Assembly: GCA_900473045.1 (NCBI GenBank)
Contig: UCKS01000058.1
Location: forward strand, 1-64,000
DNA from: Hyphomicrobiales bacterium
Lineage (GTDB): Bacteria; Pseudomonadota; Alphaproteobacteria; Rhizobiales; Rhizobiaceae
Direction: 5' to 3'
Length of the DNA stretch: 64,000 nucleotides
Below the pieces are notes generated by a model. It was not told where the DNA came from, did no database searches, and saw nothing but the letters and a program-made list of their open reading frames with translations. Below, one piece after another: positions 19,890 to 29,357 of this stretch (its first letter is position 1; each line of letters starts with the position of its first letter). Made by a program: the position numbers and the translations under genes.

Positions 19890-21173
19890 TTAAAGACTTT
19901 CCCGGTCCTCGTCAGCATGATGCTTGCGGATGCGCCGCACCACCAGCCACATGGCCAGAACCGCAACCGGCACGAAGAAGCCGGTCAGCACGCTGGACTT
20001 GACCGGAACACCCTCGCTTTCCAGCGCCTTGGCGATATAGCCGAACAGACCGACGACATAATAGGAGATCGCAGCGACCGACAGGCCTTCGACCGTCTGC
20101 TGCAGACGTAGCTGCAGCTTGGCGCGGCGGTCCATCGAATTGAGCAGCACGCTGTTTTGCCGCTCGAGCTCGACATCGACCCAGCTTCGAAGCAGCGCGG
20201 TCGCGCGGGTCAGCTTGCGCGACAGGTTGGCCTGGCGCTCTTCTACTGATTGGCAGGTGCGCATGGCCGGTGCAAGCCGCCGCTCCAGAAAGGAGCCGAG
20301 CGTTTCATAGCCCGGCACGCCGGTTTCGATCAGCGAACGGATGCGCTCCTGAACGATGCCGTAATAGGCGCGGCTGGCGCCGAAACGGTAGAGGCTGAGC
20401 GCTGCTCCGGCTTCGAGTTCGGCCGCAAGCAGCGTGATCTCGGCCAGCATCTCGTCGGCTTTTTCACGGGCGCTGGTGCGCATCCGCTGGGTCATCCCCG
20501 TCAGCCCATCCTCGATGCGGCGGATATCCGGCGACAGCGATTGCGCCAGTGGCAGCCCGAGCATGGCCAGCGTGCGATAGGTTTCGATATCGAGTAGCCG
20601 CTGGACCAGCGCGCCGGTTCCGGCTTCCGTCATACCCCGGTCGATGACGAGGATCTGCGTCAGGCCATCGCCGTTCTGGCGAAAATCGGTCAGCACCACC
20701 GACTGGCCGTTCTTGATATCGCTGTAACAGAGGCTGGTCGGATCGAACGCGCTCATCGCCGCGCGGGTCTCCTCCGTGTCCGGCCGGATTTCCAGCCGGA
20801 TGCCGGAGATCAGCGTTCCCGGCGGCGAAAAACCGTCGCCAAAAGGATGGGTGGTGACGTCGCCGCCAAACTGGTCAGGAATGACGCCATCCCAGAAATA
20901 GGTCGAGAATTCGGTATGGCGCTCCCAGCGCAGCGTGCCCTGCCCCCAGGAGATGGCATGATGACTGGCCTCGCGGCTGGGCGGCGAGACGCCTCGTGCA
21001 CGCGATAATTCCGAGAGAACGGCATGATCGACGGCAGCGCCGCCATCCGTCATGAAAGCGAGCTGGAAGATGACGCGCGGCGACGTCACCAGCGCATAAG
21101 GACGCGCATGGATCTCGCCCAGCGCCTGGGCGCGGGCCGGAGCCGATGGAAATGCAAAACTGCGTTTGGCCAT
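19890..21173 (-). CDS. DUF3422 family membrane protein
   Basis: 427 residues. The large N-terminal domain is soluble and contains the family pattern EIHARPYALV near residue 20 and FSTYFWDG near 90. Two C-terminal membrane helices follow (AAISYYVVGLFGYIAKAL and SVLTGFFVPVAVLAMWLVV), ending in a charged tail. A long helical middle with Arg/Gln heptads suggests a coiled coil. Function unknown. I prefer the ATG at 21173, with GAGAGGGG about 10 bases upstream. It is divergent from the GntR regulator. Confidence 0.85.
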   Translation of the reverse strand: MAKRSFAFPSAPARAQALGEIHARPYALVTSPRVIFQLAFMTDGGAAVDHAVLSELSRARGVSPPSREASHHAISWGQGTLRWERHTEFSTYFWDGVIPDQFGGDVTTHPFGDGFSPPGTLISGIRLEIRPDTEETRAAMSAFDPTSLCYSDIKNGQSVVLTDFRQNGDGLTQILVIDRGMTEAGTGALVQRLLDIETYRTLAMLGLPLAQSLSPDIRRIEDGLTGMTQRMRTSAREKADEMLAEITLLAAELEAGAALSLYRFGASRAYYGIVQERIRSLIETGVPGYETLGSFLERRLAPAMRTCQSVEERQANLSRKLTRATALLRSWVDVELERQNSVLLNSMDRRAKLQLRLQQTVEGLSVAAISYYVVGLFGYIAKALESEGVPVKSSVLTGFFVPVAVLAMWLVVRRIRKHHADEDRESL

Positions 21174-21360
21174 GAAGCGTTTTCCCCTCTCACGCATCAA
21201 TCAGAACTGTCTTATCAACAGGATGAGCAAAAGGGAAAGGACGCTTTGACGCAGGCCCCGTTTGTTTCGGCCTGACTTGCCATTGCGTGACTCTGCAAAG
21301 TGGCTAAAGAAATTGACCACTTTCGAGCGCGTGATTAAGTTGGCGTTAAGGAGAGCCGCC

Positions 21361-22155
21361 GTGACCGACGACACCATCGATGCCTTTGCCCGCATCCCGC
21401 ACAGCCGGACCTCCGGCGAAATCATCCAACAGATCGAACTGCTGATCCTTGAAGGCGTGCTGCGCGACAGCGAACGGCTACCGAGTGAACGGGATTTGTC
21501 GCGCCGCTTCGATGTCTCACGGCCGATCCTGCGCGAGGCACTGAAAGAGCTGGAGGCGCGCGGCCTGCTGGTCAGCCATCACGGCGGCGGCACCTTCGTT
21601 GCTGATGTCATCGGCCAGATTTTTTCCAAGCCGGTAATCGACCTGATCTCGCGGCACCAGAAGGCAACGCAGGATTATCTCGAATATCGCCGCGAACTGG
21701 AAGGCATGACGGCGGAGCTGGCCGCACGCCGCGCCACCCGCTACGACCGGGACATGCTGACGCGGATCATGGACGAGATGCGGGCGGCGCATCTTTCCGG
21801 TTCGGCCGAGGGCGGACTGAAGACCGATGTCGAACTGCACAGCGCCATTGGCGAATGCGCCCACAACATCATCCTCTTGCACACGTTGCGCGCCTGCTAC
21901 CGGCTTTTGAGCGGCGGCATCTTCTTCAGCCGCGAGGTGCTGTTTGCAGCCCCCGGCGCCGGCGACATGCTGCTTTCCCAGCACGAGGCGATCTACGAAG
22001 CGATCATGGCCGGCAACCCGGCGCAGGCCCGTGAAGCAGCGCAGGCCCATATCGACTTCATCATCACGGCGACAAGGGATGCCGAGCGCTCCGGCGAATG
22101 GGCCCGCATCTCGCAGTTGAGAATGCAGCAGCGCGACCGTCAGGCCGGCGCCTGA
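21361..22155 (+). CDS. GntR/FadR-family regulator (FCD domain)
   Basis: 264 residues. Winged HTH at about 15-80 (LPSERDLSRRFDVSRPILRE, then ALKELEARGLL) and an FCD effector domain with the three-histidine/aspartate metal-binding pattern around VELHSAIGECAHN and LLSQHEAIYEAI. FCD regulators of this plan (PdhR, LldR, GlcC) respond to small organic acids. The gene is 1.9 kb beyond the glc operon, but the direct neighbour is DUF3422, so the target is unknown. The GTG at 21361 has AAGGAGA 7-13 bases upstream, which fixes the start against a longer open frame. Confidence 0.9.
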   Translation: MTDDTIDAFARIPHSRTSGEIIQQIELLILEGVLRDSERLPSERDLSRRFDVSRPILREALKELEARGLLVSHHGGGTFVADVIGQIFSKPVIDLISRHQKATQDYLEYRRELEGMTAELAARRATRYDRDMLTRIMDEMRAAHLSGSAEGGLKTDVELHSAIGECAHNIILLHTLRACYRLLSGGIFFSREVLFAAPGAGDMLLSQHEAIYEAIMAGNPAQAREAAQAHIDFIITATRDAERSGEWARISQLRMQQRDRQAGA

Positions 22156-22435
22156 CCGTTGTCTGCGGCGTATGAAAACAGCTGTCGCCAGACAAATGAT
22201 CCCGCTTGTCTCGCCAATGCCGCAAACATGCTCTATAAGGCCGCTGTAGGCACATTTATCTGGCGCAATCTCATTAAGTTGCCCGTCTTTCGCGTTGTCG
22301 CGCCCTTCATAAGGTGCGCCGCGATAACTATATGTGCTTCACCAAATCTGCGCGTTTACAGGCCGTTTAAAGCGAGCATATTGAAACGATATTGCAGGCT
22401 AAAATGATTCGTTTTTTTGAAAGGATGCCCCGACG

Positions 22436-22942
22436 TTGAATATTCTGAATCGCATTGTCACTGACGTACGCCTGATGTTCCGCCGTCCGGTGCGAATGCA
22501 GTGTGCTGCTCTGTGCTACCGGTTCAAGAAGAAGAGCGCGGCGCCCGAGATGCTTCTGATCACCAGCCGCGACACCGGCCGCTGGGTCATCCCCAAGGGC
22601 TGGCCGATGGAAGGCAAGATGTGTCATCAGGCTGCCGAACGCGAGGCGTATGAAGAAGCCGGCGTCAAGGGTGAAACCGGCGCTGAACGGATCGGCTTCT
22701 ACATGTATGACAAGGGCATGGACCAGGGGCTGAAAGTCCAGTGCATGGTCCAGGTCTATCCGCTGGTTGTTCTGGATATGCTGAAAAGCTTTCCGGAAAA
22801 AGGCAGCCGGAAAATGGAGTGGTTCAGCTTCGAGGAGGCCGCCAAACGCGTGGCCGAGCCGATGCTCAAGGATCTCATCCTCAGTTTCGAACAGCGCCTG
22901 CTTGGCACGATGAACCCGGCTCAAAAGGCCGTGACACGATAA
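22436..22942 (+). CDS. Nudix hydrolase (DIPP-like)
   Basis: 168 residues. The Nudix box is at about 55-80: IPKGWPMEGKMCHQAAERE, then AYEEAGV. The core REAYEEAGV metal site is intact; the first glutamate of the canonical box is a lysine, which from memory is common in alphaproteobacterial members of this type. It should cleave a nucleoside diphosphate derivative, perhaps a dinucleoside or inositol polyphosphate. The start is a TTG at 22436 with AAAGGA upstream. The preceding 280-bp gap holds no gene that I can see. The pit gene follows after 105 bp. Confidence 0.88.
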   Translation: MNILNRIVTDVRLMFRRPVRMQCAALCYRFKKKSAAPEMLLITSRDTGRWVIPKGWPMEGKMCHQAAEREAYEEAGVKGETGAERIGFYMYDKGMDQGLKVQCMVQVYPLVVLDMLKSFPEKGSRKMEWFSFEEAAKRVAEPMLKDLILSFEQRLLGTMNPAQKAVTR

Positions 22943-23047
22943 ACGCTGATATAAATGGATAGAACGACGCGAGGCTTCCCCGATCCTGCTGCGCCGAACG
23001 GTGCTTACCCAAATCTGAGGGTGGCAGACTGAATTGGAGAACAGACG

Positions 23048-24553
23048 GTGACAAAACCGCGCCCGAGCCTCGAAAAACCGACACTCGACAAATACCTCGA
23101 CAAGGTGACCCTGGCCGAGGAAGCCACGCACCATGTGTTGCGGCCCTGGGCCGGTATCGGTCTCGGGCTGCTGTTCATGCTGGTCAGCGTGATTTTCGCG
23201 GCGATCTATGTGTCCGAAGAGCCCAAATACTTGATCATCCTCGCCGCCGCTGCGGTCGCCGGTTACATGGCGATGAACATCGGCGCCAATGACGTGACCA
23301 ACAATGTCGGCGCCGCCGTGGGATCCAAGGCGATCACCATGACCACGGCATTGATCATCGCCGCCATTTTCGAGATCGCCGGCGCCGTGTTTGCCGGCGG
23401 GCGCGTTGTTTCGACGATCGAGGCCGGCATCATCGATGCAGCCCAGATGCCATCCGGCGAAGCCTTTGTCTGGGTGATGATGGCAGCCCTGATTTCGGCG
23501 GCTGTGTGGATCAACATCGCCACCTGGTCCGGCGCGCCGATTTCGACCACCCACTCGGTTGTCGGCGGCATTCTCGGTGCCGGCGTCGCGGCAGCCGGTT
23601 TCTCAACCGTCCATTGGATGTCGCTGGCCGGGATCACAGCCAGCTGGATGATTTCGCCGATCCTCGGCGGCGGCATCGCGGCGCTGCTTCTGGCGTTCCT
23701 CAAGACCTTCATCATCTACCGGGAAGACAAGATCGACGCGGCGGTGTTCTGGACGCCCATCCTGCTCGCGGCCATGACAGGATCGTTCGCCACCTATTTT
23801 ACCGTGATCGGCATCGAGAAGGTGGCTCATGTTCCGATGACGCAGGGGATCCTGATCGGCGTGGCCATCGCGGCTCTGACCGTCGTTGCCAGCAGGCCGT
23901 GGATCGCCCGCCAGGCACGCGGCCTCGACAACCGCAACCAATCGCTGCGCAAGCTGTTTCAGATACCGCTGATCCTGTCGGCAGCGCTTCTCTCTTTCGC
24001 CCACGGTGCCAATGACGTCTCCAATGCGGTTGGCCCGCTTGCGGCGATCGTTGCAAACGTCAATGGTCTTGCCATCGTGCAGACCACTTATGTGCCGCTC
24101 TGGGTGATGCTGATCGGCGCCTTCGGCATTTCCTGCGGGCTGCTGCTGTTCGGCCCGAAACTGATCCGAATCGTCGGCCAGGAAATCACCAAGCTCAATC
24201 CGATGCGCGCCTATTGCGTGGCGCTGGCAACCGCGATCACAGTCCTCCTGGCGACATCGTTCGGCCTACCAGTCTCGACCACGCATACGGCCGTCGGCGC
24301 CGTCTTCGGCATCGGCTTCTTCCGCGAATGGTACACCCGCAACTCGAAGCGGCGGCTGGAATATGTGCGCCAGAAAACCGGGCAACTGGACTTCGAGCGC
24401 CGTGTCCAGCACAGTCCGGAAGAATCGCACCGGCGCCGCCTGGTGCGGCGGTCGCATTTCATGACGATCGTCGCGGCCTGGGTTATCACCGTCCCCATTT
24501 CGGCGTTGCTGTCGGCGGCGGTGTACATGGTTTTCGCAGTACTCTTTATCTAG
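23048..24553 (+). CDS. pit: Inorganic phosphate permease, PiT family
   Basis: 501 residues and about 11-12 membrane helices. Both inverted repeats carry the PHO4 signature: NIGANDVTNNVG near residue 77 and HGANDVSNAVGP near residue 318, with PISTTHSVVGG and PVSTTHTAVGA further on. It is a low-affinity, metal-phosphate/H+ symporter in the inner membrane. N-terminal 30 residues are cytoplasmic and charged. No pap (phoU-like) gene precedes it, unlike the orfA-pit pair known in Sinorhizobium. Start GTG 23048 with TTGGAGA upstream. Confidence 0.94.
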   Translation: MTKPRPSLEKPTLDKYLDKVTLAEEATHHVLRPWAGIGLGLLFMLVSVIFAAIYVSEEPKYLIILAAAAVAGYMAMNIGANDVTNNVGAAVGSKAITMTTALIIAAIFEIAGAVFAGGRVVSTIEAGIIDAAQMPSGEAFVWVMMAALISAAVWINIATWSGAPISTTHSVVGGILGAGVAAAGFSTVHWMSLAGITASWMISPILGGGIAALLLAFLKTFIIYREDKIDAAVFWTPILLAAMTGSFATYFTVIGIEKVAHVPMTQGILIGVAIAALTVVASRPWIARQARGLDNRNQSLRKLFQIPLILSAALLSFAHGANDVSNAVGPLAAIVANVNGLAIVQTTYVPLWVMLIGAFGISCGLLLFGPKLIRIVGQEITKLNPMRAYCVALATAITVLLATSFGLPVSTTHTAVGAVFGIGFFREWYTRNSKRRLEYVRQKTGQLDFERRVQHSPEESHRRRLVRRSHFMTIVAAWVITVPISALLSAAVYMVFAVLFI

Positions 24554-24569
24554 GCTCAAGGACTGATCT

Positions 24570-25307
24570 ATGCGCGCCAACTTCCGCATGCAGCGGCTTT
24601 TCATCGACGTGCCGCTCACAAAGGGGACGATCTACGAAGTCTCGCGGGAGCAATTCAACTATCTCGTCAACGTACTGCGCTTCGAGGCGGGCGACGCCGT
24701 GCTTGTCTTTAACGGCCACGATGGCGAATGGCAGGCGGAGCTGTCGTTCCCCACCAAGAAGCGGCTTTTCCTGACCGCCACCGAGCAGGCCCGGCCGCAG
24801 CCGGCGCCTTGCGATCTGCACTACCTGTTTGCGCCGCTCAAGGTCGGCAGGCTCGACTATCTCGTGCAGAAGGCAGTGGAGATGGGGGCCGGCGTGTTGC
24901 AGCCGGTGATGACCCAGCATGTGCAGGGCAAGATCAGCAATCTCGACCGCGTGCGCGCCAATGTCGTCGAAGCCGCCGAACAATGCGGCGTTCTCGGCAT
25001 TCCCGAGGTTGCCGAACCGCGCAGACTGGAAGACATTCTGAATGGCTGGCAGAGGGATCGCCGGATCATCTTTTGTGACGAGGGCGATGCCGGGCAAAAT
25101 CCGCTGCCGGTTCTGGCGGCGGTGAAGGAACGGAAACTGGCGCTGCTGATCGGTCCAGAAGGTGGTTTTTCGGATCACGAACGGTCCCTGCTGCGCAGTC
25201 TCGATTTCGTTACAGCCATCCCGCTCGGACCGCGAATCCTGCGGGCGGACACGGCGGCTGTGGCAGCCATGGCGGTGATCCAGGCATCGATTGGCGACTG
25301 GCAATAG
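24570..25307 (+). CDS. rsmE: 16S rRNA (uracil-1498-N3)-methyltransferase
   Basis: 245 residues. PUA-like N-terminal domain and a SPOUT methyltransferase domain whose knot is visible in [15 protein letters not shown] near residue 192 and [16 protein letters not shown] near residue 222. It methylates U1498 in helix 44 of 16S rRNA. It starts 16 bp after pit, so the two are probably co-transcribed, although they are functionally unrelated. An alternative start is the ATG six codons further in ([10 protein letters not shown]). Confidence 0.94.
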   Translation: MRANFRMQRLFIDVPLTKGTIYEVSREQFNYLVNVLRFEAGDAVLVFNGHDGEWQAELSFPTKKRLFLTATEQARPQPAPCDLHYLFAPLKVGRLDYLVQKAVEMGAGVLQPVMTQHVQGKISNLDRVRANVVEAAEQCGVLGIPEVAEPRRLEDILNGWQRDRRIIFCDEGDAGQNPLPVLAAVKERKLALLIGPEGGFSDHERSLLRSLDFVTAIPLGPRILRADTAAVAAMAVIQASIGDWQ

Positions 25308-25453
25308 AAATTGCGGAATTCAAGCCGTTTCGAGGTGTTGAAAATTTGATCCGGCCTTGAAACAATTTCACTTGCACCACACCTGAAACCGGTTCAATCA
25401 CCCTCCTGATGTCTGCCGTCCGGCAGGTCCAGCCCGTTCAAAAGAAGACGCCC

Positions 25454-26827
25454 ATGGCCAGAGACACCACCGACCAGACACCGGTCACCTCCGTTGCAGA
25501 CCTGACCGAATATCTGGCAGAGGGCAACAAGCCGGAAGACAAATTCCGCATCGGTACGGAGCACGAGAAGTTTGCCTTCTTCAAGGCGGACAACAGCCCG
25601 GTTCCGTATTCCGGCGAGGCCAGTATCTCGGCACTCTTGAACGGCATGGCGCAGAAAAGCGGCTGGGAGCCGATCATCGACGCCGGCAATATCATCGGTC
25701 TTGCCGAACATTCCGGCCAGGGCGCGATCTCGCTGGAGCCCGGCGGCCAGTTCGAGCTATCCGGCGCGCCGCTCGAAAACCTGCACCAGACCTGCAAGGA
25801 ATCCAACCGCCATCTGGCCGTTCTGCGCGAGATCGCCGAGCCGCTCGGCATCCGTTTCCTCGGTATCGGTGGCAGCCCCAAATGGACGCTGGCGGAAACA
25901 CCGCGCATGCCAAAATCCCGTTACGACATCATGAGCCGCTACATGCCGAAAGTCGGCACGCAGGGCCTCGACATGATGTATCGCACCTGCACCATCCAGG
26001 TGAACCTCGACTTTTCGTCGGAAGAAGACATGCGCCGCAAGATGCAGGTGTCGCTGAAGCTGCAGCCATTGTCGACGGCGCTGTTTGCCAGCTCGCCGTT
26101 TACCGATGGCAAGCCGAATGGGCTGCTCTCCTGGCGTGGCGATATATGGCGCGATACCGACAACCAGCGCGCCGGCGTGCTGCCTGCGGTGTTCAATGCC
26201 GATTTCGGCTTTGAGGATTACGTCAAGTGGGCGCTCGACGTGCCAATGTATTTCGTCGTTCGCGATGGCAAATATCATGACTGCACGCATGTCACCTTTC
26301 GCCAGTTCATGAACGGCGCGATGAAGGGCGAGCTTGCCGACTGGGAGCCCAATATGGGCGACTGGACCAACCATCTCTCGACGCTGTTCCCGGACGTACG
26401 CCTGAAGCGTTTCCTGGAAATGCGCGGCGCCGATGGCGGCCCGTGGCGCCGCATCTGTGCGCTTCCGGCCTTCTGGGTCGGCCTGCTCTATGACGGTGCA
26501 GCGCTTGACGCCGCCGAAGACCTGACCCGCGACTGGACCTATGAGGACACGCTTGCCATGCGCAATGCGGTTCCGGTCCAGGGCCTTTCGGCCACACATC
26601 GGGGCACGTCGCTTTTTGATATCGCCCGCGAAGTTCTGTCGATCTCGCGCCTCGGGCTGAAGAACCGCAACCGGCTGAATGGCGACGAGGTCGACGAGAG
26701 CATCTTCCTCGCACCGCTCGACGAAGTGCTCGCCAAGAAGGCAACGCTCGCCGAGGATATGTTGGCGCTCTACAACGGCCGCTGGAACGGTTCGGTCGAG
26801 CCGGTCTTCACCGATTACCAGTATTAA
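25454..26827 (+). CDS. gshA: Glutamate-cysteine ligase, plant/proteobacterial class
   Basis: First and limiting step of glutathione synthesis: ATP-dependent joining of L-glutamate and L-cysteine. 457 residues, the typical length for the class shared by Rhizobiales and plants. Seen: FRIGTEHEKFAF near residue 34 and SLEPGGQFELSGAP near residue 97, which line the metal and glutamate sites, and YRTCTIQVNLDFSSE near 178. Regulatory disulfide cysteines of the plant enzyme cannot be judged by eye. Start ATG 25454 (MARDTTDQTPV), preceded by AAAGAAG; the frame extends 15 codons upstream. Confidence 0.95.
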   Translation: MARDTTDQTPVTSVADLTEYLAEGNKPEDKFRIGTEHEKFAFFKADNSPVPYSGEASISALLNGMAQKSGWEPIIDAGNIIGLAEHSGQGAISLEPGGQFELSGAPLENLHQTCKESNRHLAVLREIAEPLGIRFLGIGGSPKWTLAETPRMPKSRYDIMSRYMPKVGTQGLDMMYRTCTIQVNLDFSSEEDMRRKMQVSLKLQPLSTALFASSPFTDGKPNGLLSWRGDIWRDTDNQRAGVLPAVFNADFGFEDYVKWALDVPMYFVVRDGKYHDCTHVTFRQFMNGAMKGELADWEPNMGDWTNHLSTLFPDVRLKRFLEMRGADGGPWRRICALPAFWVGLLYDGAALDAAEDLTRDWTYEDTLAMRNAVPVQGLSATHRGTSLFDIAREVLSISRLGLKNRNRLNGDEVDESIFLAPLDEVLAKKATLAEDMLALYNGRWNGSVEPVFTDYQY

Positions 26828-26830
26828 GCG

Positions 26831-27262
26831 TCAAAACCGCTTCTTCAGGAAATACCGCGGAATTGCGTTGGGCGCGCCTTCAAGCTCGCCGAACACGGTG
26901 TAGCCGAGCTTTTCGTAGAATGGCCGTGCCTGGAACTCGAACGTGTCCAGCCAGACACCGATATAGCCACGTGCCCGCGCAATCGTCTCCGCCTCGGCCA
27001 GCAGGCGCGAACCGAGGCCCTGGCCGCGATACTCATCGGGGACAGCCAGGTATTTGACGAAGGCCCAGCCGAAACCATCCACCCCATAAAGACCGCCGAC
27101 AAACGCCTGCGTGTCCGGATCGCGCAGCAGAATGGCGAAATCCGTTTTGTCAGCGATTGCGCCGATATGGAGCGCTGCATGCTGATCCAGAACGGCAACG
27201 GTCTTTGCGGCATCCTGCTGACCGGCGTTTTCGGGGATGATGTCGATGATGGGGCGTTTCAT
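26831..27262 (-). CDS. GNAT N-acetyltransferase
   Basis: 143 residues. The acetyl-CoA pyrophosphate loop is VPDEYRGQGLGSRLL near residue 75, preceded by the core strand AFVKYLAV and followed by GVWLDTFEFQARPFYEKLGY, a typical GNAT C-terminus. Substrate unknown. Convergent with gshA with only 3 bp between stop codons. Confidence 0.9.
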   Translation of the reverse strand: MKRPIIDIIPENAGQQDAAKTVAVLDQHAALHIGAIADKTDFAILLRDPDTQAFVGGLYGVDGFGWAFVKYLAVPDEYRGQGLGSRLLAEAETIARARGYIGVWLDTFEFQARPFYEKLGYTVFGELEGAPNAIPRYFLKKRF

Positions 27263-27451
27263 GCGGGTTCCGTTCCTGGGTCTGCGCGCGCGAAATTAGG
27301 CGAACACCCCAGGCTTGTGAAGCGTGAAATTCCGACGGTGTGGACAGCGTCTCGGGCAGCAGTGTCCCGGCTAACAAAAAGCGGTGTTCTCGCGGGTTTT
27401 TCCCGTTATAGTGCAGACACATGCGTTGCGCTGCCTGCTGGAGAGGACGGA

Positions 27452-28288
27452 ATGATGATCCCGCTTTTTGATATGATGATGCAGGCGCAGAACGGCAAGG
27501 CCATGGACGTGATGGCCAAGCAGTTCGGCCTCGCCCAGGAACAGATGGCCAAGGCGACGGCGGCCCTGATGCCGGTCTTTTCCACCGCACTGAAGCGCAA
27601 CACCGCCAACCCCTATGATTTCAACACCTTCCTCACCGCGATGTCGAGCGGCAACTATGCCCAGTATTTCGAGGACATGAACAAGGCCTTCACACCGCAA
27701 GGACTGGCCGACGGCAACACTATTCTCAACCAGTTGTTCGGTTCCAAGGACATGCTGCAGGCCGTTTCCGCGCAGGCGGCCCAGATGACCGGTATCGGCC
27801 AGGAGATCTACAAGCAGATGCTACCGGTGATGGCGAGCGCCATCATTGGCGGGCTGTTCAAGCAGGCATCCGGCCAGATGGGCGGCATGGAGAACCCCTT
27901 TGCCAATACGCCGATGGAAGCGATGATGAAGCCGTGGCTGGAAGCATCCGGCTTTACAAAGAAGCCGCAGCCCGCTCCCAACCCGTTCGACAATCCCTTC
28001 ACGCAGGCGATGCAGGGTTTCTTCGGGATGGGAAAAACGGAAGAAAAGCAGCAATCCGCCCCTGACATGTTCGCCGCCAATCCCTTCATGAAGGCTTTTC
28101 AGGACATGATGAGCGGAAAGCCACCGGCCGCACCGGAGCTGGAAAAGAAGTCTGCCGATGCCAATCCGATGGCGCCGTTCACCGACATGTTCAACAGCAT
28201 GTTCGACAGCGGGCTTGAGGCGCAGAAGGAATACCAGAAGAACATCGACGGGCTGTTCGAGACCTATCGGAAGAACACCGGCGTTTGA
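27452..28288 (+). CDS. DUF937-like protein
   Basis: 278 residues. The N-terminal 150 residues are rich in Met, Gln and Ala and resemble DUF937 (MMIPLFDMMMQAQNG; DFNTFLTAMSSGNYAQYF; NTILNQLFGSKDMLQAVS), a small helical domain of unknown function also found in YidB. Three repeated Asn-Pro-Phe blocks follow (NPFDNPFTQAM, NPFMKAFQDMM, NPMAPFTDMF), each with a Met/Phe-rich stretch, which looks like an internal repeat of about 55 residues. No signal or membrane segment. Start at 27452 with GGAGAGGACGG directly upstream; the frame is open far upstream by chance. Confidence 0.82.
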   Translation: MMIPLFDMMMQAQNGKAMDVMAKQFGLAQEQMAKATAALMPVFSTALKRNTANPYDFNTFLTAMSSGNYAQYFEDMNKAFTPQGLADGNTILNQLFGSKDMLQAVSAQAAQMTGIGQEIYKQMLPVMASAIIGGLFKQASGQMGGMENPFANTPMEAMMKPWLEASGFTKKPQPAPNPFDNPFTQAMQGFFGMGKTEEKQQSAPDMFAANPFMKAFQDMMSGKPPAAPELEKKSADANPMAPFTDMFNSMFDSGLEAQKEYQKNIDGLFETYRKNTGV

Positions 28289-28322
28289 ACCTTGGCGTTA
28301 AGCCCCGGTGTAGCCCTTTCGG

Positions 28323-28598
28323 CTATATTTCTGCTGGCAGTTTCAGTTCCAATCTCTCCGCATATTTGGTCAATTGCATCGACAACTCCCTCGCTGCGGA
28401 GGCTGAAATCCTCACCTGGATCTGATGCGGCGCCTGGTCTGTGCCGTTGTAGATTTCGTGCTCGCGCTGCGAGCGGACGTAGCCTATGCGCAATACGATC
28501 TGCCCCAAGACCGATGCCACGCCCCATTCGACCAGCCCATGTGTCGTCATTTTCCCTTTATCATCGAAATCCCACTTAGTCGTGTCGGCATCGGTCAC
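28323..28598 (-). CDS. Conserved-looking hypothetical protein
   Basis: 91 residues, not recognised. Mixed sequence with VLRIGYVRSQREHEIYNG and RISASAARELSMQLTKYAER, a plausible small alpha/beta protein, no membrane or signal segment. A strong ribosome site (AAAAGGAG, 7 bases before the GTG at 28598) supports it as a real gene. It is convergent with the DUF937 gene. Confidence 0.65.
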   Translation of the reverse strand: MTDADTTKWDFDDKGKMTTHGLVEWGVASVLGQIVLRIGYVRSQREHEIYNGTDQAPHQIQVRISASAARELSMQLTKYAERLELKLPAEI

Positions 28599-28776
28599 TG
28601 CAAAACTCCTTTTGGAGGAAGTCGTGCGGTCACAATACGTTGAGCCCAGCTAATATTCTATCAGCCTTAAGGGGTAGGCAGGAGGTACGCTCGGTACCGA
28701 TCGCCGAAAAGAGATGACGTCCGAAAACTCGCAACGAGATTTCGCCAGGCCCGCTGCATTCCCCCACATGTCTTCT

Positions 28777-28821
28777 AAAAAGAAAAAGCCCGGTACCGGT
28801 CTTGGGGACCGGACACCGGGC
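28777..28821 (-). terminator. Rho-independent terminator downstream of the DUF1127 gene
   Basis: On the minus strand a 13-bp interrupted stem (GCCCGGT+GACCGG-type arms around a 5-base loop) is followed by TTTTTCTTTTT. It ends transcripts that come from 28990 or from within the structured region between. Confidence 0.85.
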
Positions 28822-28975
28822 AAGCAGCAGGGCAATTGGCTCTAACCCTGCGGGGAACGGTAACGCGCAGAGGCGGCTGCGCGTCCCTGTTGCGTGGAAC
28901 GTTTTTCAACGTCTGAGGCACACAACAAAACTTTCAAAACTGCACAGCGGGGCTTTCCGGCCTTGAGCCCCGCGT
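28777..28975 (-). ncRNA. Candidate structured 3'-UTR-derived sRNA
   Basis: Between the DUF1127 stop (28990) and the terminator lie three more hairpins on the minus strand: GCGGGGC / GCCCCGC (28949-28975), ACGCGCAG / CTGCGCGT with the loop CCGCCT (28863-28884), and GCAGGG / CCCTGC (28827-28852). With the terminator this makes a 200-nt folded RNA with no reading frame. The pyrimidine-rich loop could pair with ribosome binding sites. In Rhodobacter, CcsR sRNAs are made from the 3' region of a DUF1127 gene; that parallel is inference, and the exact CCUCCUCCC loop motif is absent here. Confidence 0.4.
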
Positions 28976-28989
28976 TGCAGATGCGCGGA

Positions 28990-29280
28990 TCAATCGTGAC
29001 GCGCATTCCGGTAAAACGTGTTGGCTCGATTGCGGGACGCCTGTGTCAGGTGACGGCCCGGATCGTCGAAGAAGGACGATGTCAACGCCTCGCGCACTTC
29101 ATGGCGGCAAAGCCCCATGTCGAGCAACTGATGATCATCGAGATCCTGCAGCCGGCCGATGGAATTTCGGCTTCGCAACTGGCGCCATACCGACAGCAGC
29201 ACGCCCATCAGTCCCGTCTGGCGGGGCGCGGACAGCTTCCCGGCTAGGGTGAGGTCAAGTGCGTGGTCGGTCGTGCGCAT
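28990..29280 (-). CDS. DUF1127 domain protein
   Basis: 96 residues. The C-terminal half carries the DUF1127 pattern (RSRNSIGRLQDLDDHQLLDM, then GLCRHEVREAL), a short Arg-rich helical pair that in other alphaproteobacteria can bind RNA. The N-terminal half is unrelated and about 40 residues longer than the minimal family. The ATG at 29280 has AAGGAG 6 bases upstream. A 7-bp hairpin (GCACGTC / GACGTGC, 29314-29332) lies in its leader. It is followed by an unusually structured 3' region and divergent from an LsrB-like regulator. Confidence 0.85.
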   Translation of the reverse strand: MRTTDHALDLTLAGKLSAPRQTGLMGVLLSVWRQLRSRNSIGRLQDLDDHQLLDMGLCRHEVREALTSSFFDDPGRHLTQASRNRANTFYRNARHD

Positions 29281-29357
29281 GATACTGCTCCTTTTCGCAG
29301 GCACGTCAGCGCCGCACGTCTTTCAGACGTGCTAAGGTCGCTGTCATTCAAGATTTT

